64,000 nucleotides of DNA from positions 409,057 to 473,056 of the forward strand of contig NZ_JAVFCB010000003.1 in NCBI RefSeq assembly GCF_030865425.1. Direction: 5' to 3'. A program made the position numbers and the translations under genes. Origin of the DNA: Microbacterium capsulatum. Lineage in GTDB: Bacteria > Actinomycetota > Actinomycetes > Actinomycetales > Microbacteriaceae. Shown in pieces: positions 34,567-41,912 of this stretch. Numbering within the stretch: the first letter of the stretch is position 1; each line of letters opens with the position of its first letter. The notes beneath the pieces are model-generated. The model was not told the DNA's origin and searched no databases. It was given only the letters and a program-made list of their open reading frames with translations.

Positions 34567-35604
34567 TCAGTGCCTCCCGGTGTTGGCCTGCATCCACGGC
34601 AGCGGGTCGATGGTGGACCCGTTCACGTAGAGCTCGAAGTGCAGGTGCGCGCCGAAGGAGTGGCCCGTGTTACCGGTCAGTCCGATGATGTCGCCGACCT
34701 TGATCGGCTGCCCGGTCTTCACCCGCAGCGACCCGTACTGCATGTGTGCGTAGTGGCTCGTGATCGGCTTGCCGTCGATGATGTGGTCGACGTAGACGCC
34801 GACGCCGTAGCCGCCGTCGCTCTCGGTCGCGAGTCGGACGACACCGTCGGCGATGGCCTGGATCGGGGCGCCCTCGCCCGGAACGAGGTCGATGCCCTGG
34901 TGCATGACGCCGTCGCGCATTCCGTAGGGCGAGCTCATCGCGACGCCGACGATGAACGGCCACTGGATCTTCGCGGTCGGGTCGTTCGTGTACAGCGAGC
35001 TGGAGAAGTGGATCCCCCTCTCGGCGGCGACGTCGCGCTGCGAGGCGGCGGTGAAGCCCTGCGCGCCCTGCAGCGCGGTGGCCTGCACATCGGTCGGCGC
35101 GACGAACGCCTGGATGCGGCCCTCCCCGGCGGCCGCCTTGCCCTGGCCCGTATCGGTGCCGACGACGAGCGACATGCTCGAGGAGCTGCCGCCGCGCACG
35201 GCCGCGACGGCCTGGGCCGGCAGCGTCATCGAGACGGCGAGGAGCCCGGCAAGACCCATGATCCCGACCGAGGCGCCGAACGCGGCGGCGCGACGGAACG
35301 ACGATCCTCGGCGGATCCGCCGGGGCACGGGCACGACCGACGGCGGGGGCACGGGGAGCATGCGCACGGCGGCGGAGGCAGGTCGCTCGACGCGGACCGG
35401 GGCGGCGGCGAGGGCCTGCAGCGCGGCCTCGAAGTCCGCCGTGGAGGGGACCCCGGTCGGCGACGGCACGGTCGCGGCGATGTGCGCGGCTTCCGGGGCG
35501 ATGTCCGCGGCTTGGGGCACGAGAGCGTCGGGTGCGGTCGACTCGGCGCGCAGTCGGCGCAGTGAGCGGCGTGTGGGCGCGCTCACAAGGGTATCGAGGG
35601 GCAC
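34567..35604 (-). CDS. M23-family peptidoglycan endopeptidase, membrane-anchored
   Basis: 345 residues from a GTG. An Ala/Pro-rich cytoplasmic N-terminus leads to one membrane segment (about residues 108-132, ASVGIMGLAGLLAVSMTLPA). The C-terminal LytM/M23 domain has the zinc ligands: HQGIDLVPGEGAPI (H and D) and SFGAHLHFELYVNG (HxH), with the strand GVYVDHII and SHYAHMQ between. M23 enzymes cut peptide cross-links in the cell wall; the domain would lie outside the membrane. Backbone gene, divergent from nothing obvious. Confidence 0.85.
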   Translation of the reverse strand: MPLDTLVSAPTRRSLRRLRAESTAPDALVPQAADIAPEAAHIAATVPSPTGVPSTADFEAALQALAAAPVRVERPASAAVRMLPVPPPSVVPVPRRIRRGSSFRRAAAFGASVGIMGLAGLLAVSMTLPAQAVAAVRGGSSSSMSLVVGTDTGQGKAAAGEGRIQAFVAPTDVQATALQGAQGFTAASQRDVAAERGIHFSSSLYTNDPTAKIQWPFIVGVAMSSPYGMRDGVMHQGIDLVPGEGAPIQAIADGVVRLATESDGGYGVGVYVDHIIDGKPITSHYAHMQYGSLRVKTGQPIKVGDIIGLTGNTGHSFGAHLHFELYVNGSTIDPLPWMQANTGRH

Positions 35605-35731
35605 GACGGGATCTCTCGGGTTCGGCCATCGGGGAAATGGCGCACGGGGGCGATCATCCTGGCGGGCGGGGACCCTCGGATAACGATCGGGTAAACGCTA
35701 CCGGATCCCCGCCGCAGAAGTCATCTGCGAC

Positions 35732-36523
35732 TCAGGGATTGTGAAGGATCCTCTGCTCCAGCTCCGCGACGAGCCGGGCGCTGCCGGCGAGGTTCAGCCG
35801 ACGCCCGACCTCGGGGCCCTCCGGGCGCACGAACCGCCCGCCGGCCTCCTCCACGAGCAGAGACCCGGCGGCGTAGTCCCACGGCTGCAGCCCGCGCTCG
35901 AAGTAGCCGTCCAGTCGCCCGGCGGCGACGTAGGCGAGGTCCGTGGCGGCGCTGCCCCCGCGGCGGAGGTCCCGCGCGATCGGCATCACACGCCCCACCG
36001 TCGCGAGGTCGCCCGCGTGCGTGCTCGGGTCGTACCCGAAGCCCGTGGACAGCAGCGCACCCGCAGGCCAGTCCTGGGTGACGCGGAGCGTCTCGGAGCC
36101 CAGCCGGGCGCCCTCGCCGCGGGCCGCCGAGAACATCTCGTCGACGACCGGGGAGTGCACGGCACCGGCCAGCACGGTCCACCGCTCCGGGTCGGTGCCC
36201 TCGGCCACCGCGATGCTCACGGCGTAGAGCGGGATGCCCGAGGCGTAGTTCACGGTGCCGTCGATCGGGTCGACCACCCAGGTGAGGCCCGTCGTCCCGC
36301 CGCCCTCGCCGGACTCCTCGCCGAGGAAGCCGTCCTGCGGACGTGCTGCGGCCAGGCGGGCGCGGATCATCGTCTCGACCTCGCGGTCGGCCTCGGTCAC
36401 GATGTCGGCGAGCGAGCTCTTGGTCGCGGCGAGCGCGACCCCCTCCCTGCGCCGCCGCCGGGCCAGCTCCCCTGCCTCGCGGGCGATGTCGATCGCCAGG
36501 TCGCGCAGCTCCGCGGGTGCCAT
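35732..36523 (-). CDS. Inositol monophosphatase family phosphatase
   Basis: 263 residues; the ATG overlaps the upstream stop (TGATG). All signature motifs are present: GEESGEGG, the metal-binding DPIDGTVNYASG, and WDYAAGSLLVEEAGG. The family hydrolyses inositol-, histidinol- or other phosphates, Mg-dependent, in the cytoplasm. The exact substrate cannot be told; in actinobacteria such genes often serve histidinol-phosphate or inositol-1-phosphate. Co-transcribed with the membrane protein gene at 36523-37518. Confidence 0.85.
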   Translation of the reverse strand: MAPAELRDLAIDIAREAGELARRRRREGVALAATKSSLADIVTEADREVETMIRARLAAARPQDGFLGEESGEGGGTTGLTWVVDPIDGTVNYASGIPLYAVSIAVAEGTDPERWTVLAGAVHSPVVDEMFSAARGEGARLGSETLRVTQDWPAGALLSTGFGYDPSTHAGDLATVGRVMPIARDLRRGGSAATDLAYVAAGRLDGYFERGLQPWDYAAGSLLVEEAGGRFVRPEGPEVGRRLNLAGSARLVAELEQRILHNP

Positions 36524-37518
36524 CACGAGCGCGGCGCTGCCGGCGGGGCGGGCGGGAACGCGGGCGCCGGCGGGGTCTGCTCGAGCGGGGCCTGCTCGGG
36601 GGAAGCCTGTTCCGCTGCGGGGGCCGGGGCGCCGAGGCTCTGCTCGGACCCCATCGTGTGCCCGCCGGAGTGCTGCGGCAGCACGGGCTGCTCGTGCACG
36701 GGCTGCGGCACGTCGGGTTGCCCGGGCGCAGCGATCGGCATCGCGCCCGGCGTCGGCACGCCGGTGTAGTAGGCACCCCAGTCCGGGCTGTTGTCGGGCA
36801 TCACCGGCAGCGGCGTGAGACCGTCGGCGTACGTCGGCCAGGCGGGTGCCGCCAGCGTGCTGGAGGCCGGAGGAGCCGCGGATACGGGCTGGCGCTTCGG
36901 GGCGAAGAGCGCGTTCAGCAGCGGGATGAGCATCGTGCCGACGGCGGCGAGGATCGTCAGCGCGACCACGATCCGCCAGTACAGCTCCTCGTAGTGGAAG
37001 GTGTTCGGGAAGGCGAGGAAGAACACCAGCATCGCCACGAGGATCACGAGGAACCCGAACGTGGCGTACATGATCGTGCGGGTGAACGCGGTCACGTGGC
37101 GCTGGGCCGCCTTGCGGAAGAGTCGCACGTGCAGCAGGGCGAGCTGCAGGACGCCGACCACGAGCAGGAGCTCGAAGAAGCGTCCGACGCCGCTGAAGTA
37201 CGCGTCGTCGTCGGGCAGCCAGATCTTCACCGCTCCGACGAGCAGCGCGACGATCCAGGAGATCATGCTCAGCAGCGCGAGCCAGTCCTCGCGGTTCGGC
37301 GCGAGACCGGCCTCGAGGATCGCGATCCCCGCGAAGGCGGCGAGCAGCACGATCGTGAGGAAGGCTCTGCCGATCAGGCCCTGCTGGTCGCCGATCAGCA
37401 CCCAGACCACGCACACGAGCGCCGCGGCGATGAGCGCCCCGATGGCGATCCAGATGGCTCCGCGGATGAGCAGAGAAGTGTTCGGCTTGGACTTGTCGGG
37501 CATCGTCGCGCTCATCAT
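36523..37518 (-). CDS. Six-helix membrane protein with a Pro-rich tail
   Basis: 331 residues; GGAGGAAGGGG precedes the ATG at 37518. Six hydrophobic segments are seen in residues 20-205 (for example RGAIWIAIGALIAAALVCVV, FGFLVILVAMLVFFLAFP). The C-terminal 120 residues are low complexity, rich in Pro, Ala and Gln, and probably cytoplasmic. No family recognized. It overlaps the phosphatase gene by one base. Confidence 0.7.
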   Translation of the reverse strand: MMSATMPDKSKPNTSLLIRGAIWIAIGALIAAALVCVVWVLIGDQQGLIGRAFLTIVLLAAFAGIAILEAGLAPNREDWLALLSMISWIVALLVGAVKIWLPDDDAYFSGVGRFFELLLVVGVLQLALLHVRLFRKAAQRHVTAFTRTIMYATFGFLVILVAMLVFFLAFPNTFHYEELYWRIVVALTILAAVGTMLIPLLNALFAPKRQPVSAAPPASSTLAAPAWPTYADGLTPLPVMPDNSPDWGAYYTGVPTPGAMPIAAPGQPDVPQPVHEQPVLPQHSGGHTMGSEQSLGAPAPAAEQASPEQAPLEQTPPAPAFPPAPPAAPRS

Positions 37519-37635
37519 GGGGTCCCCTTCCTCCGGTGTGGTCTCATCTTCGCACGCACGTGGACGGGCCCGAGGGGCGGTACGCGAACCGTGGAGAACT
37601 CGCCTCCAGAGCGACCTGTGCAGGCCGAAACGGCG

Positions 37636-38427
37636 TCAGCGAGCGCCGGAACGGCCGGCGAACGCCGCGATCAGCCCCTGCGCCTCCGGCCCGCCGAAGG
37701 CCTCCGCGATCGTACGGGCCTCCTCGTCCAGCTGCTGCGCGAACGTCCGATCAGGACGCGACCGGATCAGGCGCTTCGCCTGGCCGTAGGCGCCGAACGC
37801 GCCGGACAGCCAGAACCGCGCGACCTCCTCGGCGCGGGCGCGCACGGCGGTTCCGATCTCGTCGGCATCGCCCTCTCCGATGGCCTCCGCGGCGATGCCC
37901 CATTCGACGGCCTCGCGCGCGGGGAGCAGGCGATCCGAGAGCAGGAGCTGCAGCGCGCGCCGCTCGCCGACCGCGCGTTCCAACTGGGCGCTCACCGAGA
38001 GATCGGGGGTGAGTCCGATGTTGGCGTAACGGCTGCCGAGCTTCGAGTCGGTCCCGATGACCGCGTAATCGCTCGAGAGAAGGATCCCGAGCCCCCCGCC
38101 GGCCGTGGTCCCGTGCGCGGCCGCGACGACCGGCACCGAGGAGGAGGTGAGCGCGACGATCCCGGAGTTGATCACCTTGGCCAGCCGCTCGATGTCGGAG
38201 GCCCCGGCCATCCTGGTCGCCATGTCCACGACATCGCCGCCCGCGCAGAAGCCGCGCCCCTCCCCCTCGAGGAGGATCGCGCCCACCGTGCTGTCGGTCG
38301 TCGCCCGGGCCGTCGCGTCCGCCCAGGCGTACGCGAGCTCGGCGTTGAAGGCGTTCATCCGCTGCGGACGGTTCAGGGTGATCCGGGCGAGCCCGTCGTC
38401 GACGCGGTACAGCAGCGGGTCGGTCAT
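37636..38427 (-). CDS. Enoyl-CoA hydratase/isomerase family protein
   Basis: 263 residues from the ATG at 38427 with GAGGGAG upstream. Crotonase-fold motifs are clear: LARITLNRPQRMNAFNAEL, GRGFCAGGDVVDM (CoA-binding oxyanion region) and AAHGTTAGGGLGILLSSDYA (second oxyanion strand). In the YANIGLTPDLSVS segment the usual catalytic Glu is replaced by Asp/Ser, so the reaction may be isomerization or something other than simple hydration. Cytoplasmic acyl-CoA metabolism is expected. Confidence 0.85.
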   Translation of the reverse strand: MTDPLLYRVDDGLARITLNRPQRMNAFNAELAYAWADATARATTDSTVGAILLEGEGRGFCAGGDVVDMATRMAGASDIERLAKVINSGIVALTSSSVPVVAAAHGTTAGGGLGILLSSDYAVIGTDSKLGSRYANIGLTPDLSVSAQLERAVGERRALQLLLSDRLLPAREAVEWGIAAEAIGEGDADEIGTAVRARAEEVARFWLSGAFGAYGQAKRLIRSRPDRTFAQQLDEEARTIAEAFGGPEAQGLIAAFAGRSGAR

Positions 38428-38486
38428 GGCGCTCCCTCGGATCGGCGGCGATCTTCTCGCCCGCGGCGGTCTCACGATCAGCCTAA

Positions 38487-38978
38487 TCAGTGCGCGCCGA
38501 GCACCCGGTCCACGAAGGCGTGCACACGGCGGTGGGTGCCGTCGAGGCGCCGGTCCGCGTGCCACTCCGCCCGGATCTCGTTCGGCGCGAGCGGCGGCGC
38601 GATCCGCACGCTCTCGTGGCAGGAGAGGTCGGCGCAGATGTAGGTGCCCACCGTGGACCCTTTCCGCCCGTCCTCGCCCGCGCGCCGTGCGGCGAACAGG
38701 GCGACCTGGTTGCCCGGCTGCATGGTGTGGCAGAGGTTGCACATGCCGGATCGGGCGCGGGACGGATCCGCCGCGCGCAGCACGATGCCGATCGGCTCGC
38801 CGTCCCGTTCGATGAGGATGTAGCCGTTCTTCGTCGCCACGGGATCCCGCCAGGCGAAGAAGTCGAGGTAGTCCCACTCGGCGAGGAGCAGGTCGTGGGG
38901 CATCGCGATCTGCTCGATCTCGTCGGTCTCCGCGTTGCGGAACGACGCCCGGATCTGGTCTTCGGTGAGGGCGCGCAT
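38487..38978 (-). CDS. FBP-domain (treble-clef) protein
   Basis: 163 residues from the ATG at 38978. The pattern matches the FBP C-terminal domain of elongation-factor-G-binding proteins: DLLLAEWDYLDFFAWRDP, GMCNLCHTMQPGNQVALFAA (Cys pair) and GTYICADLSCHESVRI (second Cys pair). The four Cys form a treble-clef zinc site. Such proteins bind the ribosome/EF-G and in Firmicutes relieve fusidic acid; the role in Actinobacteria is not established. Confidence 0.8.
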   Translation of the reverse strand: MRALTEDQIRASFRNAETDEIEQIAMPHDLLLAEWDYLDFFAWRDPVATKNGYILIERDGEPIGIVLRAADPSRARSGMCNLCHTMQPGNQVALFAARRAGEDGRKGSTVGTYICADLSCHESVRIAPPLAPNEIRAEWHADRRLDGTHRRVHAFVDRVLGAH

Positions 38979-39051
38979 GACGACCAGTCTAGGAACGCCG
39001 CCGCGGATCCGGGTGGCCTCGGCCGCCGCCCCGCGTGGAAGACTGGGTCCC

Positions 39052-40017
39052 ATGGCGGGCGAAGACTGCGGATGCGGGTGCGGCACGCCCTCGCGCGCGG
39101 CCTTCGTGACCCTCGGCACCGGGCCGTCCGCGACGGGCCCCTCGACGCCGGCAGCGGGCCGGCACCGGATCGCGCAGGCGCGCGTCCCCGGGGGGAGCTT
39201 CACGATGGGCGACTCCTCCGGCGACCGCAACCCGGGCGACGGCGAGACGCCGCAGCACCGGGTGACGCTGGAGGCGTTCGAGATCGACGCGACGACGGTG
39301 ACGAACGCCGACTTCGCCCGGTTCGTCGACGACACGGGCTACGCGACCGAGGCGGAGACGTTCGGGTTCTCGGCGGTGTTCCACCTCGCCCTGGCGGCGC
39401 CCGAGGCCGACATCCTGGGGCAGCCCAGCAGCACTCCGTGGTGGTTCGGCGTGCGCGGTGCCGACTGGCGGCACCCCGGCGGCGCGCTCAGCGACCTGGA
39501 GGGGCTCGACGACCACCCCGTCGTGCACGTGAGCTGGAACGACGCGATCGCCTACTGCGACTGGGCCGGCCGTCGTCTGCCCACCGAGGCCGAGTGGGAG
39601 TACGCCTCCCGCGGCGGCATCGACGGAGCGAAGTACCCCTGGGGCGACGCCGAGGTCGACGAGGGCGGCTGGCGCGCCAATATCTGGCAGGGTGCGTTCC
39701 CTCGGCAGAACACCCTGGAGGACGGCTTCCTCACCACCGCGCCGGTGCGCACGTTCGCCCCGAACGGCTACGGCCTGTGGCAGACGGTCGGCAACGTCTG
39801 GGAGTGGTGCCAGGACTGGTTCTCCCCCGCCGAGTACCGCCGCGGCGACGTGACGGCGCCTCACGGCCCTGCCTCCGGGTCCGCCCGGATCCTGCGCGGC
39901 GGCAGCTACCTCTGCCATCTCTCCTACTGCAACCGCTACCGCAACTCCGCCCGCTCCTCGAACACCCCGGACTCGTCCATGGGCAACGCCGGGTTCCGCA
40001 CGGTCGCGCTCGACTGA
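39052..40017 (+). CDS. Formylglycine-generating enzyme (sulfatase-activating oxidase)
   Basis: 321 residues. FGE is a copper enzyme that oxidizes the active-site Cys of type I sulfatases to formylglycine. The whole fold is visible: ARVPGGSFTMGD, HRVTLEAFEIDATTVTNADF, HPVVHVSWNDAIAYCDWAGR, RLPTEAEWEYASRGG, GNVWEWCQDWF and RILRGGSYLCHLSYCNRYRN with the two copper/catalytic Cys (288 and 293). The N-terminus is a short Cys/Gly run (DCGCGCGTP). No sulfatase gene is in the window, so its substrate lies elsewhere. Backbone gene ending just before attL. Confidence 0.9.
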   Translation: MAGEDCGCGCGTPSRAAFVTLGTGPSATGPSTPAAGRHRIAQARVPGGSFTMGDSSGDRNPGDGETPQHRVTLEAFEIDATTVTNADFARFVDDTGYATEAETFGFSAVFHLALAAPEADILGQPSSTPWWFGVRGADWRHPGGALSDLEGLDDHPVVHVSWNDAIAYCDWAGRRLPTEAEWEYASRGGIDGAKYPWGDAEVDEGGWRANIWQGAFPRQNTLEDGFLTTAPVRTFAPNGYGLWQTVGNVWEWCQDWFSPAEYRRGDVTAPHGPASGSARILRGGSYLCHLSYCNRYRNSARSSNTPDSSMGNAGFRTVALD

Positions 40018-40024
40018 GCCTGGA

Positions 40025-40126
40025 AACAAGAAGGCCCCGGCCACACTTTTCAGTGTCGACCGGGGCTTTTCTTGGGTGGCGAGTGAGGGATTCGAACCCC
40101 CGAAGCATTCCGCGGCTGATTTACAG
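40025..40126. repeat. attL: 102-bp direct repeat
   Basis: Identical to 54421-54522. Includes a complete intrinsic terminator (40033-40070) and the 3' half of tRNA-Tyr (40077-40126), ending at the anticodon loop. The flanking sequence on both sides differs from the other copy. Confidence 0.95.
40033..40070. terminator. Terminator inside attL
   Basis: GCCCCGG (40034-40040) pairs with CCGGGGC (40060-40066), with inner ACACT/AGTGT, followed by TTTT. It terminates the formylglycine-generating enzyme gene. The reverse strand has a short A-run so it may act both ways. Confidence 0.8.
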
Positions 40127-40155
40127 AGAAGGGACGCATGTCCGCGCCAGTCGGG

Positions 40156-40266
40156 CAGGATCCGCCCAGGCCTGGGATCCTGCGGACAATGCCGAGAACT
40201 GATCCGTTCCAGTCGCGCTCTATCCGACGGCGAATCCGGCTGTGTGTCCACACGAGCGGACACACA
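40156..40266. other. Two hairpins near attL, possible integrase/excisionase arm region
   Basis: CAGGATCC (40156-40163) pairs with GGATCCTG (40175-40182) around the palindrome CCCAGGCCTGGG. Further on, TGTGTGTCC (40241-40249) pairs with GGACACACA (40258-40266). The stretch 40127-40319 has no gene. It could hold terminators for the leftward operon or protein-binding sites for excision. Confidence 0.4.
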
Positions 40267-40319
40267 CTCGCCCCCTCCCCTGACCTACCGGTCGGGCGGA
40301 GCAGGACCTTTTCGTCGCC

Positions 40320-40727
40320 TCAGCGGGTGAACGAGACGGCTGGCCTTGAACCGACGATCGCGACCACGCTGATGGTGTAACCGTTCAGGTGCAGCGTCGC
40401 ATCAACGCCCGCATCGGACGCGACCGCGACCGTGTACTGATCGGTCTGGTCCGGCAGAAGCTTGTCCACGACGCACGTCAGCGTCTCAACGGTCGATGTC
40501 AACGGGTTCACGACAATCCCGTCGCTGGACACGAGGACACCCGCGGATGTGCCGCCGCATTGGTCCGCGACTGTCTGGAACGAAGGCCGCTGATTCATCA
40601 TCATGATGACGACGAGCGCAACGATCAAGACGGCCAAGGCGGCGGCACTGATCGTGATGGAGACCCTCACGCGACGACGTTTGCTCGTGCCGATCGTCGC
40701 GGTTTCAACGGCTCTTTCGGTGCTCAT
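40320..40727 (-). CDS. Membrane-anchored protein at the end of the leftward operon
   Basis: 135 residues from the ATG at 40727. One membrane helix (about residues 22-44, ITISAAALAVLIVALVVIMM) follows a basic cytoplasmic segment. The outer domain has two Cys (DQCGG, LTCVV) that could pair. TACCGT lies 6 nt before the ATG, so it may also have a leaderless promoter; the start overlaps the upstream stop (ATGA). Small exported proteins at the end of a prophage are often superinfection-exclusion or moron proteins (inference). Confidence 0.55.
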   Translation of the reverse strand: MSTERAVETATIGTSKRRRVRVSITISAAALAVLIVALVVIMMMNQRPSFQTVADQCGGTSAGVLVSSDGIVVNPLTSTVETLTCVVDKLLPDQTDQYTVAVASDAGVDATLHLNGYTISVVAIVGSRPAVSFTR

Positions 40728-40939
40728 GGACGAACGGTACGCCGGGCCCGCGTGCACTTTTCACCGCGAAAAGGTACCACACCATAGCGGGCCGCCTCCT
40801 CATCGGTGAGCTCAATCACTCGGCCGGCTGCACTCGCCCACACGTAGTAGCCGCTGCCATGTCCATTGATCACGATGGAATGGGTCGACTTGTACTCCAC
40901 CCCGTCCACGATCTTGACCGCATGCTGAATGTCTTCCAT
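40724..40939 (-). CDS. Small soluble protein of the satellite
   Basis: 71 residues from the ATG at 40939. Alpha+beta, no family recognized (MEDIQHAVKIVDGVEYKSTH, GYYVWASAAGRVIELTDEEA). Overlaps the next gene by 4 nt. Confidence 0.5.
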   Translation of the reverse strand: MEDIQHAVKIVDGVEYKSTHSIVINGHGSGYYVWASAAGRVIELTDEEAARYGVVPFRGEKCTRARRTVRP

Positions 40940-41100
40940 CCGTCGATTCTCCGCCCGCTCAGGAGAATCGGGAAGGTTGGTCGCTCGCCAAATGCCCCTC
41001 CGGCGTCTCGCATATGATGCTGGGCGGCCAAACGACACCGCTCGGGCGTTACCGGACTACCTCGGGTTCAAAGGAGCTCAGATCGTTGATCCGTAACCTC

Positions 41101-41295
41101 TCAGAGCAACCATCGAACAAGCTGCGACGTGGTCCGAGAGAACCCCCGCGGGAACGGCGACACCCGACGCCGCATGCACACCTGCACCAAAGCAACGAGC
41201 AGCCAGCCGAGGCCGACGACAAGCAACACCGTGAACCAAGACGTCAGCACCATCAGCTTGACGAGCAGCTCGAGCAACCCCCAGATCAGTCCCAC
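41101..41295 (-). CDS. Small hydrophobic protein, possible holin-like
   Basis: 64 residues from a GTG. One long hydrophobic stretch (IWGLLELLVKLMVLTSWFTV, LLVVGLGWLLVALVQVCM) followed by a basic tail (RRRVSPFPRGFSRTTSQ), which is a holin-like pattern. There is no neighbouring endolysin. TAGGCT-N6-GTG before the start suggests a possible leaderless promoter. Confidence 0.45.
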   Translation of the reverse strand: MGLIWGLLELLVKLMVLTSWFTVLLVVGLGWLLVALVQVCMRRRVSPFPRGFSRTTSQLVRWLL

Positions 41296-41320
41296 GCGCG
41301 GAGCCTACCCCCCGGACCCG

Positions 41321-41902
41321 TCAGGCGAGGAAGATGACGGATCCGGTGAGCGCCATCGCGTTGAACGAGGACGCGGCGAGGGCGGCCCCGGCGAACACCC
41401 GACCGCTGATCGTGATGGTCTCGCCTGCCGTTGCGTTGATGCCAGTGACGACCGCCGCGAGTACGGCCGTGATCGAGTTCGTACCTCCGGCGAGGATCTC
41501 CACGTCGAACCCTGGATCCTGGGCTGTGACCGTTCCGGACGACACGGTCATGGTCGTGACGGCCTGACCGTACTGCTGACTCGTGGTGTTGTTGAAGAAC
41601 TCTGCTTCACCGGACACGTTCACGATCGCCGTGGTGTACCCGGTGGGCACCGTGACGGTGTACGAGACGACCTGTGTCGACGTCACGGCGACGGCGTACC
41701 CCTGCGCCCACCCCTGGACTACGGACGCGGTGATCGGGTGCAACTGCAGCCCGTTCACCGTCAGATGCCCGGACCCGTCCATGTTCAGGTTCGTGCCGGT
41801 GAACGGGTTCCGGTTCGCGAGATCCTTCACCCCCCGTTGCAGTTCGGAGATCGCGCCGACGATCCCCGCATCCGGGCCGTCGAGGTTGTTGATCGCGGGC
41901 AT
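41321..41902 (-). CDS. Phage structural-type protein downstream of the tape measure
   Basis: 193 residues with an AAGGAG site. Begins with a helical segment (MPAINNLDGPDAGIVGAISE) and continues as a beta-rich, Thr/Val/Ala-rich domain (VSYTVTVPTGYTTAIVNVSG, SITAVLAAVVTGINATAGET), the style of minor-tail or tail-tip proteins. It lies 10 bp downstream of the tape-measure gene, where tail-tip genes normally sit. The family cannot be named. Confidence 0.5.
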   Translation of the reverse strand: MPAINNLDGPDAGIVGAISELQRGVKDLANRNPFTGTNLNMDGSGHLTVNGLQLHPITASVVQGWAQGYAVAVTSTQVVSYTVTVPTGYTTAIVNVSGEAEFFNNTTSQQYGQAVTTMTVSSGTVTAQDPGFDVEILAGGTNSITAVLAAVVTGINATAGETITISGRVFAGAALAASSFNAMALTGSVIFLA

Positions 41903-41912
41903 CGCCTGCTCC

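Noticed and set aside
38490..40202. Plus and minus shadow frames across the formylglycine-generating enzyme and FBP genes
   Set aside because: They are Arg-rich out-of-frame readings of two well-supported genes.
40076..40380. Plus-strand frame at attL beginning in the tRNA fragment
   Set aside because: The peptide SEGFEPPKHSAADLQ is the usual mistranslation of tRNA antisense sequence; no gene.
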